The notes beneath the pieces were generated by a model. The model had not been told where the DNA came from, did no database searches, and saw only the letters and a program-made list of their open reading frames with translations. From assembly GCF_003515075.1 (NCBI RefSeq), contig NZ_QWLV01000002.1:744001-808000 (forward strand): a DNA stretch of 64,000 bases. The letters are read 5' to 3'. Each line of letters begins with the position of its first letter. Positions within the stretch are counted from its first letter, which is position 1. Made by a program: the position numbers and the translations under genes. This document shows positions 16,834-25,170 of the stretch, in pieces. The DNA comes from Sphingomonas gilva (GTDB taxonomy: Bacteria > Pseudomonadota > Alphaproteobacteria > Sphingomonadales > Sphingomonadaceae).

Positions 16834-18453
16834 TCACACGATCCGGTTCGTCCCCCACCGCACCGTCACCTTGTGTCCCTTGCTGGTGCGCATCGTCCGC
16901 TCCAGGATGGTCTCCACAAACACCCATTCGTTCGTCGCCGCCTCGGGCGTCAGCGTCAGCGCCATATAGCCGCGCCGGCTGGTGTCGCACCATTTGAGCT
17001 CGGGGTTGCCCGCGATCAGGCTGCGCTCGATCTTGGCCGGCGGCACGCCGCGCGTCGCGCCCTCGATCCCGCCCGAGGTCACACTCTGCGATCCGAACTC
17101 GACCGCCGCCGGTCGCCCGCCCTCGGCCAGCTCATAGGCCCAGGCATTGTGGCTGTCGCCCGAGATCAGGATCGTGTCCGCGCCCATTCCCTGCGCCGAG
17201 GCGAGGAAGCGCGATCGCGCCGCCGGATAGCCGCCCCAATTGTCCAGCTCCTGCGGCAGGCCCGCGCGGCCCAACTTCACCCGGTTGGCGATGCCGCTCA
17301 GCGCCCAATCGGGCGCGGTCGGCGGCAGCCAGCCGAGCGCATCCTCGGGCGTCTTCTGGAACCCCATATTGGTGCCGAAGCCGATCACCTGCCAGCGCGT
17401 TCCCGCCTTGACCGATGCGGCCATCGCCGCCGCCAGCCAGGTCTCCTGGTCCCAGCCCATCATCGTCGCCGCCGGATCGCGCCAGGGGCCGTCATGGAAG
17501 GCCTTCAGCGCCTTGGGATCGTCGCGTGACGCCGCGGTCACCTCGGGCCCTCTCGACCGCCCGCTGAGCCGCGTGTCGGTGCGGTAGAGCGTCATGAGGT
17601 CGGCGATCTGATAGGCCTTCCACGGCTCGTCGCTCACCGGCATCCATTCGCGGAAGGCCTGGATCGCCGCCGCCTTGCGCACCCACCAGTCGCCTTCCTT
17701 GTCCGCCTGATGGTTCTGCGCCCCGCCCTCCCAGCTGTTGTTGGCCGATTCGTGATCGTCCATCGAAATCAGGAAGGGCATCGCCGCATGCACCGCCTGC
17801 AGATCGGGATCGGCGCGGTAGCTGGCGTAGCGCAGCCGATAGTCGGCGAGCGCGACTATCTCGTGCGCCGGCAGGATGTCGCGTCCGGGGAGGTGCTCGG
17901 CCTTCACCGGATAGGTCCCCGGCGCATATTCGTAGATGTAATCGCCCAGATGCACGCCCAGATCGAACTGCCCGTTGGCGGCGGCGTGGGCATAGGCGTT
18001 GAACCAGCCGAACGGCAGGTTGGAGCAGGAGAACACCGCGATCCGGTAGGCGTCCGCCGCATCGGGCAGCGTCCTGGTCCGCCCGACCGGAGAGAAGCTG
18101 CCGTCGGGCGCGACGAAGCGGTAATGATAGCGCGTTCCCGGCTTCAATCCGGCGACGGTCAACTTGGCGGTATGGTCGCGCCACGGCCCGGTGACCATCT
18201 CCGCCCCGCCCGCGATCCGCGCGAAGCCGGCATCCTCGGAAAGTTCGACGCGCAGCCGCGCCTCGCCGCCGCCCGCCGGCACATAGCGCGTCCACAGCAG
18301 CACCGATGTCGCCGCCGGCTCGCCGCTCGCGACATTATGGGTGAAGCCCTGCCCCGTCCCTTGGAATGCCCGGGCGAAGCCGGGCAGCGCGAAGGCGCCG
18401 AGCCCCAGCGCCCCCGCGGCGATCAACTGGCGGCGGTCCAACATCAATGTCAT
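16834..18453 (-). CDS. phoD: PhoD-like alkaline phosphatase/phosphodiesterase, Tat-exported
   Basis: A 539-residue protein. The N-terminus DRRQLIAAGALGLGAFALPG is a twin-arginine signal. An Ig-like PhoD N-terminal domain (FTHNVASGEPAATSVLLWTR) is followed by the metallophosphatase domain with FSCSN, HLGDYIYEY, MDDHESANNSW and SGDSHNAWAYEL, which carry the Fe/Ca ligands of PhoD. It hydrolyses phosphate mono- or diesters in the periplasm. Start at 18453 or at the ATG nine bases downstream. Divergent from the M49-like gene; no Pho box was recognised by eye in the 113-bp gap. Confidence 0.92.
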   Translation of the reverse strand: MTLMLDRRQLIAAGALGLGAFALPGFARAFQGTGQGFTHNVASGEPAATSVLLWTRYVPAGGGEARLRVELSEDAGFARIAGGAEMVTGPWRDHTAKLTVAGLKPGTRYHYRFVAPDGSFSPVGRTRTLPDAADAYRIAVFSCSNLPFGWFNAYAHAAANGQFDLGVHLGDYIYEYAPGTYPVKAEHLPGRDILPAHEIVALADYRLRYASYRADPDLQAVHAAMPFLISMDDHESANNSWEGGAQNHQADKEGDWWVRKAAAIQAFREWMPVSDEPWKAYQIADLMTLYRTDTRLSGRSRGPEVTAASRDDPKALKAFHDGPWRDPAATMMGWDQETWLAAAMAASVKAGTRWQVIGFGTNMGFQKTPEDALGWLPPTAPDWALSGIANRVKLGRAGLPQELDNWGGYPAARSRFLASAQGMGADTILISGDSHNAWAYELAEGGRPAAVEFGSQSVTSGGIEGATRGVPPAKIERSLIAGNPELKWCDTSRRGYMALTLTPEAATNEWVFVETILERTMRTSKGHKVTVRWGTNRIV

Positions 18454-18566
18454 GCGGCGTATCTCCTCGCGTCACGGTTGGCGGCTGTCCGTGTCGCTGG
18501 CGTGACAGCGGCGCGCGCCTCGCCTATCCCTGCCGCCATCCTGTCATCCGCCCAAGGACTTTGTCG

Positions 18567-20150
18567 ATGCGTAGCGCGCTTGCCGCCATTCTTCTCGCCA
18601 CCACCGCCACCGCGTGCAGCCCGTCCAACGACGCCGGCAACGGCGGCGCCGCGGCGCAGGCGGCTTCGGACATTCCCCAGCCGCCCGCCGATCCCACGCT
18701 CGCCCGGGTCGAGATGACGCCCGACGTCTCGTTCCTCAGCGACGAGGAGCGCCAGGTGGTCAACCTGCTCAACCGGGCGGCCAATCTGATGACGCAGATC
18801 TACGCGCGCCAGGCGATCCCGGACTACCGGCCCGGCCAGCCGCTCGATCCCTCCGCCGAAGGCATTCCGGATGGCGCCGGCTTCTACCCCGCCGACCTCA
18901 CCCGCCAGGAGATGGACGCCTATCTCGCCGCGCACCCCGATCAGCGCGAGGCCCTGCTCAGTCCCTACACCGTCGTCCGCCGCGAGGGCGACCGGCTGGT
19001 CGCGGTGCCCTACAGCCAAGCCTACAAGGAATGGCTGGTGCCCGCGGCGAAGCTGCTCGAACAGGCGTCGCAGATCACCACCAACCCAAGCCTCAAGCGC
19101 TTCCTGTCGCTGCGCGCCAAGGCGTTCCTCAGCGACGATTATTACGAATCCGAGCTCGCCTGGATGGACCTGAAGGACACCCCGATCGAGGTCGCGATCG
19201 GCCCGTACGAGGTCTATACCGACAAGCTCTACGGCCAGAAGACCGCGTTCGAGGCGTTCGTCACGCTCAAGGACCCCGAAGAGAGCGCCGCGCTCGACAA
19301 GTACAAGGCCTATCTGCGCGACATGGAGGCCAACCTGCCGGTTCCCGAGCGCTACAAGAATTTCAAGCGCGGTTTCGAATCGCCGATCGCGGTCGCCGAG
19401 CAGGTCCATGGCGGCGGCGACAACCTCGCCGGGCCGCAGACCATCGCCTTCAACCTGCCCAATGATGAGCGCGTGCGCGAGGCAAAGGGCGCGAAGAAGG
19501 TGATCCTCTCCAACGTCCTCGCCGCCAAGCACCAGCGCATCCTCGCCCCGCTCGCACCTTTGGTGCTGGTCGAGGAACAGGCTGGGCTGGTGAGCGAGAA
19601 ATATTTCGGCCTCTCGACGCTGTTCCACGAGCTGTCGCACAGCCTGGGGCCGGGCAGCATCACGGTGGACGGCCGCGCCACCACCGTCACCGACGAGCTG
19701 AAGGAGCAGGCCTCCGCGCTGGAGGAAGGCAAGGCGGACGTGATGGGCGTCTACAATCTCCTCTTCATGATGGAGAAGGGCGAGCTTCCCGCATCCGAGA
19801 AGCCGCAGCTCCTCGCCACCTACCTCGCCGGGCTGTTCCGCTCGGTGCGCTTCGGGATCGAGGAGGCGCATGGCGAGGGCGCGGCGATGCAGCTCGGCTA
19901 TCTGCAGGCCAAGGGCGCTTATAATTGGGACGCGGAGGCCAGGCGCTACCGTATGGACATCCCGAAGATGGAGGCCGCGATCCGCGATCTGGTGCGCGAC
20001 ATCGTCATCCTCCAGGGCGATGGCGATTATGAAGGCGTGAAGGCCTTCATGGCGAAGCACGCCAGGCTCGACGCCAACGCGAAGGCCGTCATCGCGACGA
20101 TGAAGGACGTGCCGGTCGATATCGCCCCGGTCTATCCGGATCGGGTGTGA
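18567..20150 (+). CDS. M49-like (dipeptidyl-peptidase III family) lipoprotein with a pentapeptide HEXXH motif
   Basis: A 527-residue protein. AAGGA lies eight bases before the ATG at 18567. The signal peptide ends in a lipobox (TATAC-S), so it should be lipid-anchored. The second half shows FHELSHSLGPG and, about 40 residues on, LEEGKADVMG, corresponding to the zinc motifs HEXXGH and EEC(R/K)AE of peptidase family M49. Here the first motif is HELSH, lacking the extra residue normally found in M49, and the second has Gly for Cys and Asp for Glu. Likely cleaves dipeptides from oligopeptide N-termini in the periplasm. The stop overlaps the next gene by GTGA. Confidence 0.8.
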   Translation: MRSALAAILLATTATACSPSNDAGNGGAAAQAASDIPQPPADPTLARVEMTPDVSFLSDEERQVVNLLNRAANLMTQIYARQAIPDYRPGQPLDPSAEGIPDGAGFYPADLTRQEMDAYLAAHPDQREALLSPYTVVRREGDRLVAVPYSQAYKEWLVPAAKLLEQASQITTNPSLKRFLSLRAKAFLSDDYYESELAWMDLKDTPIEVAIGPYEVYTDKLYGQKTAFEAFVTLKDPEESAALDKYKAYLRDMEANLPVPERYKNFKRGFESPIAVAEQVHGGGDNLAGPQTIAFNLPNDERVREAKGAKKVILSNVLAAKHQRILAPLAPLVLVEEQAGLVSEKYFGLSTLFHELSHSLGPGSITVDGRATTVTDELKEQASALEEGKADVMGVYNLLFMMEKGELPASEKPQLLATYLAGLFRSVRFGIEEAHGEGAAMQLGYLQAKGAYNWDAEARRYRMDIPKMEAAIRDLVRDIVILQGDGDYEGVKAFMAKHARLDANAKAVIATMKDVPVDIAPVYPDRV

Positions 20151-20938
20151 AGCGACTGCTCGCCTCGATCCACGACGTATCGCCGCGCTTCGAGGCGCAG
20201 GTCGATGCGCTGGCCGATGGGCTGGAGGGCCATCTCGGCGGCCCGCGCTTCGCGATGCTGGTGGTGCCCGATCACTGGAACGGCGCTCCGATCGCCGGCA
20301 ACGCCGCCTTCGCCGCGCGACTGCGCGGGTGGGCGGAGCGCGGCATCGAGATGTTCGTCCATGGCTGGTCGCACCGCGACGATGCCGAGCATTCGGGCGC
20401 CGACGCGATCCGCGCGAAGCATATGACCGCGGGCGAAGGCGAGTTCCTCGGCCTGTCGCGGGCCGAGGCGCTGGCCCGCATGCAGCGCGGCAAGGCGCTG
20501 GTCGAGGACCTCACCGGCCGCCCGGCGGCGGGCTTCATCGCCCCGGCCTGGCTCTATTCGGACGGCGCGAAGGCGGCGCTCGCCGAAGCGGGCTTCGCCT
20601 TGGCCGAAGACCATATGCGCGTCTGGCGCCCGGCGGACGGCGCAGTGCTGGCCAAAGGCCCGGTGATCACCTGGGCCAGCCGCAGCAAGCCCCGCATCGC
20701 CAGCAGCCTCGCCGCGTCCTGGGCGCTGAGGAAGCTGTTGCAGGGCGCGGAGACGGTCAGGATCGCGGTGCATCCCGGCGACACCGGCGTGTCGGCGCTA
20801 CTCCGTAGTATCGATCGGACGATAACGGCGTTCAGGACGCACGTGCCGAGCCGTTACGTCGACCTAATACCTCCCCGGCACGGGGAGGGGGACCATGCGC
20901 AGCATGGTGGAGGGGGATCTCCACCAGCGTTGTCCTAG
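20147..20938 (+). CDS. DUF2334/polysaccharide-deacetylase-like protein with a repeat-encoded tail
   Basis: A 263-residue protein starting at GTG 20147 (GTGA overlap with the M49-like gene). SIHDVSP near the N-terminus and VHGWSHRDD (about 67-75) supply the Asp and His-x3-His-type metal ligands of the NodB/DUF2334 fold; GFIAPAW is another conserved stretch. It probably deacetylates or otherwise acts on a glycan; substrate unknown. The family part ends near HVPSRYVDL, and the last 22 residues or so (PPRHGEGDHAQHGGGGSPP...) are encoded by palindromic element C, in which the stop codon lies. Confidence 0.82.
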   Translation: MKRLLASIHDVSPRFEAQVDALADGLEGHLGGPRFAMLVVPDHWNGAPIAGNAAFAARLRGWAERGIEMFVHGWSHRDDAEHSGADAIRAKHMTAGEGEFLGLSRAEALARMQRGKALVEDLTGRPAAGFIAPAWLYSDGAKAALAEAGFALAEDHMRVWRPADGAVLAKGPVITWASRSKPRIASSLAASWALRKLLQGAETVRIAVHPGDTGVSALLRSIDRTITAFRTHVPSRYVDLIPPRHGEGDHAQHGGGGSPPALS

Positions 20939-20998
20939 CGGTAAACCCCCACCACCGTTCTACGAACGGCGGTCCCCCTCCCCGTTCCGGGGAGGATT
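20866..20998. repeat. Multi-hairpin palindromic element C containing two stop codons
   Basis: About 133 bp. Terminal arms CCTCCCCGGCACGGGGAGG and CCTCCCCGTTCCGGGGAGG are each hairpins and pair with one another over the outer bases. Next inward are ACCATGCGCAGCATGGT on the left and ACCGTTCTACGAACGGCGGT on the right. The deacetylase-like gene (stop 20938, plus strand) and the convergent glycosyltransferase gene (stop 20960, minus strand) both end inside the element, with tails of the same Pro-Arg-x-Gly-Glu-Gly-Asp type because both read into a terminal arm. Confidence 0.9.
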
Positions 20999-22162
20999 TT
21001 TGCGCTGCTCCACCAGCCCCGCATACAGCTCCATCAGCTCCAGCGCATGCTCGCGGTCGCTGCGCACATTCGCCGCCGCGGCCACCGCGGCCGATCTCCG
21101 CTGGCCGAATCCGTCCCCCAGCATCCGCTTGACCGCCGCCGCCGCGGCGCGGCCGTCCTTCGCCGCATAGACCTCCGCGAAGGCCGGCTCGGCCATCTCG
21201 AACGCCCCGCCCTCATCGGGCACGATCAGCGGCAGCCCGCTCGCCAGCCCTTCGCTGGTGACGAGCCCGAAGGTCTCGCTTTCGCAGCCATGGATCATCG
21301 CATCGGCGCTGGCCAGGATCGTCGCCAGCCGCCGCCGGTCGGTCACCGGATTGAACAGCCGCACATGCGGCGAATGGCGCGCGCGCTTCTCGATGGTCTT
21401 GCGGTCGGGCCCGCCGCCGATCAGCACCAGTGCGACCTGGTGCTCGGTCCCCGCCGCCTCGACCGCGTCGATCACCATCGGCCAGCGCTTTTCGCCGTGG
21501 AAGCGCCCGATGCCGATCAGCAGCTTGGCCTGCGGTCCCAGCCCGCATTGCGCCAGCAACTGCGCGCGCAGCGCCTCGTCGCGCAGCGCCGGTGAGAAAT
21601 ATTCGCGCTCGATGCCCAGCGGCACCGCGGTGACCGGCCCGATGCCGCGCGCCTCCAGCCGCTTCTTCAGACTGGGGCCGTTCGACACGAGAATGTCGAA
21701 GGGCGCCAGGAAACGCTGCATGTACCGGTTATACCATTCGAACGCCCGCTCGATCGCATCCTTCGGCGCCACGCCGCCGAACCAGCGGCCCGGATAGCTC
21801 GCGATATTGTCGTTGTGCATGAAGAATGACTTGACCGCGTCGCCCTGCCATTCCCCGACGATCCAGGCCGGCCGCCACGGCGACGAAGCCTCGACCACAT
21901 CGGGCTTCAGCTCGTCGAGCAGCGCGTGGATCGGCTCGGCTTCCCAGAACAGGCCGTAATTCTTGTCGAACGGCATGCCTGGCGCGTCGACCCAGATGAT
22001 CCGGCCGCCGCCTGGCCGCTCCTCGACGCTGTCGGCCTTGGCCGGCGCGATCACCACCAGTTCATGGCCAAGGTCGGCCATGATCGCCATCTTGCGATCG
22101 ATATAGCTGCGCACCCCGCCGCCCTTGGGCGCGTAGAACTCGTTCACATCGACGACGCGCAA
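20960..22162 (-). CDS. Glycosyltransferase family 4-type protein
   Basis: A 400-residue GT-B glycosyltransferase. The start is TTG at 22162, opening LRVVDVNEFYAPKGGGVRSY, the expected first strand and glycine-rich loop; GGGAGGG lies four bases upstream inside palindromic element D. The C-terminal donor domain shows LIGIGRFHGEKRWPMVIDA, LIGGGPDRKTIE and the EX7E-type segment CESETFGLVTSEGLASGLP. It transfers a nucleotide-activated sugar in the cytoplasm; acceptor unknown. The last 12 residues come from element C. It lies downstream of the DUF2141 and membrane-protein genes on the same strand. Confidence 0.88.
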   Translation of the reverse strand: MRVVDVNEFYAPKGGGVRSYIDRKMAIMADLGHELVVIAPAKADSVEERPGGGRIIWVDAPGMPFDKNYGLFWEAEPIHALLDELKPDVVEASSPWRPAWIVGEWQGDAVKSFFMHNDNIASYPGRWFGGVAPKDAIERAFEWYNRYMQRFLAPFDILVSNGPSLKKRLEARGIGPVTAVPLGIEREYFSPALRDEALRAQLLAQCGLGPQAKLLIGIGRFHGEKRWPMVIDAVEAAGTEHQVALVLIGGGPDRKTIEKRARHSPHVRLFNPVTDRRRLATILASADAMIHGCESETFGLVTSEGLASGLPLIVPDEGGAFEMAEPAFAEVYAAKDGRAAAAAVKRMLGDGFGQRRSAAVAAAANVRSDREHALELMELYAGLVEQRKNPPRNGEGDRRS

Positions 22163-22167
22163 TAAAC

Positions 22168-22301
22168 CCTCCCTCGCGAAGCGGGGGAGGGGGACCAGCC
22201 AAAGGCCGGTGGAGGGGGGAGCCGCCGGAACGGCGGCTTTCGCCGCCGCCCCCTCCACCGCACTCCGTGCGGTCCCCCTCCCCCGGCTGCGCCGAGGGAG
22301 G
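22168..22301. repeat. Multi-hairpin palindromic element D
   Basis: About 134 bp between the DUF2141 gene and the glycosyltransferase gene. Outer ends CCTCCCTCG and CGAGGGAGG are exact inverted repeats; the arms are CCTCCCTCGCGAAGCGGGGGAGG-type hairpins. Inner hairpins are the ACC-AGCC/GGCC-GGT stem on the left, GCCGCCGGAACGGCGGC in the middle and ACCGCACTCCGTGCGGT on the right. Its left end, read on the minus strand, is the GGGAGGG ribosome binding site of the glycosyltransferase. Confidence 0.9.
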
Positions 22302-22309
22302 ACCTCGTC

Positions 22310-22825
22310 TTAATTCAGCGGACCGAAACCCGATAGCCCGCGCAGATACTGCGCGCGGATATGTGTCCTGGTCACGCCGCTGACATTGATCATCGCGATG
22401 TTGGCGGGCGGCTTTCGGCGTCCGAGCTTCGTGTTTCCGGGAAAGCCCGCGCCATCCGAAAAGGCGCCGAACTTCCCGTTCGAATCGCGATCGTGCAGGA
22501 ACATCAGTGTATAGCGCCCGGCCTTGGGCACCTTGATGCACAAGGATACCGTGCCGCTCGACGGGATCTTCGCGTCGACGCGGCGGAAGGTCTTGCCCGC
22601 CTGCTCGAGGATATAATCGTCCTGCAGGAAATCCTCGGCATTGTCGGGATAAAGCTCCAGCCGGACGATGCCCTTCCGGTCCTTCAGCCCCGTGATGTTG
22701 GCCAGGATCGCAGGCCCGCCATTCTGACATGCCGCGGCATCCGCGCCCAGAATGGCGGCAGGCGCGGCGGTCGGCAGCGCGAGCGCCATCAGCCCGCCTG
22801 CGGCAATCGTCGCGAAAAGCTTCAT
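22310..22825 (-). CDS. DUF2141 domain secreted protein
   Basis: A 171-residue protein with a signal peptide (MKLFATIAAGGLMALALPTAAPA). The DUF2141 beta-sandwich is recognisable by ANITGLKDRKGIVRLELYP, then the cargo-like turn AGRYTLMFLHDRDSNGKFG near the C-terminal half and FPGNTKLGRRKPP. Function of the domain is unknown; it is commonly found in periplasmic or surface proteins. The ATG overlaps the stop of the upstream membrane-protein gene (ATGA), so both are co-translated, and the glycosyltransferase follows after element D. Confidence 0.88.
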   Translation of the reverse strand: MKLFATIAAGGLMALALPTAAPAAILGADAAACQNGGPAILANITGLKDRKGIVRLELYPDNAEDFLQDDYILEQAGKTFRRVDAKIPSSGTVSLCIKVPKAGRYTLMFLHDRDSNGKFGAFSDGAGFPGNTKLGRRKPPANIAMINVSGVTRTHIRAQYLRGLSGFGPLN

Positions 22826-23757
22826 ATGTCCTTCCTCGAAATCGAATAGATGCTGAGCGATCCTAGCAGGGTCATATGAACCAGCAATGTCAGGGTCGCG
22901 GTAAAAGCGATCATGCTCGACAGAACATCGTCATGCCCGATCAGCAATATCGCGAAGGTGGCGAAGACCATCTCTTTCTGCGGGATCAGCGGCAACCTGC
23001 CGACCAGCATCCGCGTCGCGCCGAGCACCAGCCAGATCGCCCAGGGAACATCGGGCAGCGCGAAATACCATGCCGCCGCGGTCAGGACCTGCTGCAGGAT
23101 CGATCGGACGAAATGCGCGCCGAAGATCCACCACAACAGGCCCTTGGTCAGCGAGAACACGCGCTTGCCGAGCAGGATCACCAAAAGCGAGATGCCCATG
23201 ATGATCGCCGCCGACCCCATCACATTCTTCGCCATGTCGTCGGGCAGGAGCTGGCTGGCGAAAGGCACCGCCAGCACCAGCAGGATCAATGTGAAGGCGT
23301 TGCCCGCGATCGCCGAGAGGATCGACACGTCCTTGACCGCGCCGAACGGCGTCGCGGTCAGGTTGGCGTGCTGGCGCGCCCAGGCATAGAAATAGGCTTC
23401 GCCCGAATAGCCGAACACGACATCGTTCGCGACGGTCTTCTTGACGATCGGAACGATGCCGGAGACGGGCAGCCGCCACAATTTCCGGAAGATCACCCAG
23501 TCGCCCAGCGGCAGCGCCATATAGGCGGCGAAGAAGGCGATATAGAAAAGCGGGCTGTCCGGAATCGACTCCTCCAGCCCCGCGAGCCCGCCGTCTAGCA
23601 GCTTGCGCGCAATTCCCGCCACCATCAGCAGCGTGACGGCGACGCCCAGCCAGAACGGCCAGCGCCGCTTGATCCGTTCGACGGGCTCGAGCCCGGCCAG
23701 ATCGGCGGGCCCTGATGGCAATGCCGGCGCGGATGCGTCGGCCGTGGCGGTCGTCAT
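22822..23757 (-). CDS. Polytopic inner-membrane protein, possibly YbhN/LPG-synthase-TM-like
   Basis: A 311-residue membrane protein. The ATG at 23757 begins an Ala/Pro-rich cytoplasmic tail of about 30 residues; helix 1 follows (RRWPFWLGVAVTLLMVAGIA), then about six to seven more hydrophobic segments. NDVVFGYSGEAYFYAWAR and LGATRMLVGRLPLIPQ are its most distinctive conserved-looking segments. Layout recalls the flippase-like YbhN/AglD/MprF transmembrane domain but no diagnostic motif could be confirmed. Being first in an operon with a DUF2141 protein and a glycosyltransferase, and divergent from a second glycosyltransferase, it may move or process a cell-envelope glycan precursor; this is inference. 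Confidence 0.78.
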   Translation of the reverse strand: MTTATADASAPALPSGPADLAGLEPVERIKRRWPFWLGVAVTLLMVAGIARKLLDGGLAGLEESIPDSPLFYIAFFAAYMALPLGDWVIFRKLWRLPVSGIVPIVKKTVANDVVFGYSGEAYFYAWARQHANLTATPFGAVKDVSILSAIAGNAFTLILLVLAVPFASQLLPDDMAKNVMGSAAIIMGISLLVILLGKRVFSLTKGLLWWIFGAHFVRSILQQVLTAAAWYFALPDVPWAIWLVLGATRMLVGRLPLIPQKEMVFATFAILLIGHDDVLSSMIAFTATLTLLVHMTLLGSLSIYSISRKDI

Positions 23758-23877
23758 GCGGTGTCCCGAATCCAAGTGCGGCATCTTCCCCAGGCAGCCA
23801 CACTTTTGGCAGGGCGGCGGCGCATAGATGGGGCAGTGTCCCTTCAGTTGCAAATATGGTGGTTTTCGGGTGCGGAT

Positions 23878-24966
23878 ATGGCCACATCCGCGCGCATGAC
23901 CATCGCCGCGACGATTCTGACCTATGCCGAAAGCCTTGCGGGCGGCGGCGTCGAGCGCGCGCAGCTGGAGCTCGCCCGCCAGTGGATCGACGCCGGACGG
24001 CGCGTGGTGCTGGTCATCGGCTCGGCCGAGGGCCCGCTCGGGCGCGAGATTCCGGCCGGGATGGAACTGATCGAGCTGGGCTCGGACCGCTATCCCGCAC
24101 TGCTCGCGCTGCCGCGACACGTGCGCAAGGTCGCGCCGGATGTGATCTTCTGCCCCGGCAACTATTATACCGGCGTCGCCGCCGTGACGCGCCTGCGGTT
24201 GGGGCGAGCCTGCCCCCCCGTCGTCGCCAAGGTCTCCAACGCCTTCGCCCGCGCCGACCAGGGGCCGCTCGCCGCCTGGGGCTATCGCTGGTGGCTGCGC
24301 CGCCACCCCGCCTTCATCGACCGCTTCGTCGCGATGGGGGCGGCAATGCGCGAAGAGGCGATCCGCGTCGCCCGGCTCGACCCGGCAGTGGTGGACGTCG
24401 TCGCCGATCCCCTTCCCCAGGCGCCGCCATCGGGTTCCGCCCCGCCGCTTCCCGGCGCGCCGTTCGTCCTCGGTGTCGGCCGGCTCAATCCGCAGAAACG
24501 CTGGGACCGGCTGATCGAGAGCGTCTCGCGCCTGCCCGACCTCCACCTCGTCATCCTCGGCGACGGTCCCGAACGGCTGCGGCTGGAAGCGCTGGCGACG
24601 CGCCTCGGCGTCACCGCGCGTGTCCATCTGCCCGGCCATTCGGGCGATCCGCTCGCGGCGATGCGCGCCGCGCGCGTGGTCGCACTGACATCCGATTTCG
24701 AGGGCATTCCCGCGGTCCTGCGCGAGGCGCTGTCGGTCGGCACGCCCGTCGTCACCACCGATTCGGCCGTCTCGATCCGCGACGTCGTCGGCCCGCACCA
24801 GGGCAGCATCGTGCCGATCGGCGACGCCGCCGCGCTCGACGCCGCGCTTACCAGATGGTCCGCACCCGGAACCGCTCGCCCTCAACCGTTTCGCGACGGC
24901 GACGATGCGGGCGTGCGCTATCTCACGATCTTCGATAGCGTGGTTGAGGGCGGGCGTCTTGCCTAG
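23878..24966 (+). CDS. Glycosyltransferase family 4-type protein
   Basis: A 362-residue GT-B enzyme. Start taken at ATG 23878 (MATSARMTIAATILTY); the ATG at 23896 is equally plausible. The acceptor domain has the GGGVERAQLELARQW loop. The donor domain shows LGVGRLNPQKRWDRLIES, LVILGDGPERLRLE, LPGHSGDPLAAM and the EX7E segment SDFEGIPAVLREALSVGTPVV in shortened form (EGIPAVLREAL), typical of GT4. Divergent from the membrane-protein operon. Probably acts on a surface polysaccharide or glycolipid. A toxin-antitoxin pair follows 27 bp downstream. Confidence 0.88.
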   Translation: MATSARMTIAATILTYAESLAGGGVERAQLELARQWIDAGRRVVLVIGSAEGPLGREIPAGMELIELGSDRYPALLALPRHVRKVAPDVIFCPGNYYTGVAAVTRLRLGRACPPVVAKVSNAFARADQGPLAAWGYRWWLRRHPAFIDRFVAMGAAMREEAIRVARLDPAVVDVVADPLPQAPPSGSAPPLPGAPFVLGVGRLNPQKRWDRLIESVSRLPDLHLVILGDGPERLRLEALATRLGVTARVHLPGHSGDPLAAMRAARVVALTSDFEGIPAVLREALSVGTPVVTTDSAVSIRDVVGPHQGSIVPIGDAAALDAALTRWSAPGTARPQPFRDGDDAGVRYLTIFDSVVEGGRLA

Positions 24967-24993
24967 ACCGCCGCGGATGTTAGGCTGGCGGCC

Positions 24994-25170
24994 ATGAAGC
25001 CGGACCGGCCCCTGTTCGATGCGAGCGATGCTGCTGCGGAAGCTGAAGCCGATGCTCGTGCCGAAGCCGATCTACGCGCAAATCGCGTCATCGAGCATGG
25101 CGCCGTAAAGCGCTGGATCGCGTCCTGGGGAACTGAGACACCCTTGCCTAGGCCGCGCCCCGGCGGCTGA
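24994..25170 (+). CDS. Antitoxin of a ParE/RelE-type toxin-antitoxin module
   Basis: A 58-residue protein, strongly acidic and Ala-rich in its first half (DASDAAAEAEADARAEADL), followed by RVIEHGAVKRWIASWGT. The HGAVKRWIASWG ending is the usual toxin-binding tail of the short antitoxins paired with ParE/RelE toxins in sphingomonads. The stop overlaps the toxin start by one base (TGATG), so the two are coupled. No DNA-binding ribbon-helix-helix is obvious, so self-regulation is uncertain. Confidence 0.7.
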   Translation: MKPDRPLFDASDAAAEAEADARAEADLRANRVIEHGAVKRWIASWGTETPLPRPRPGG

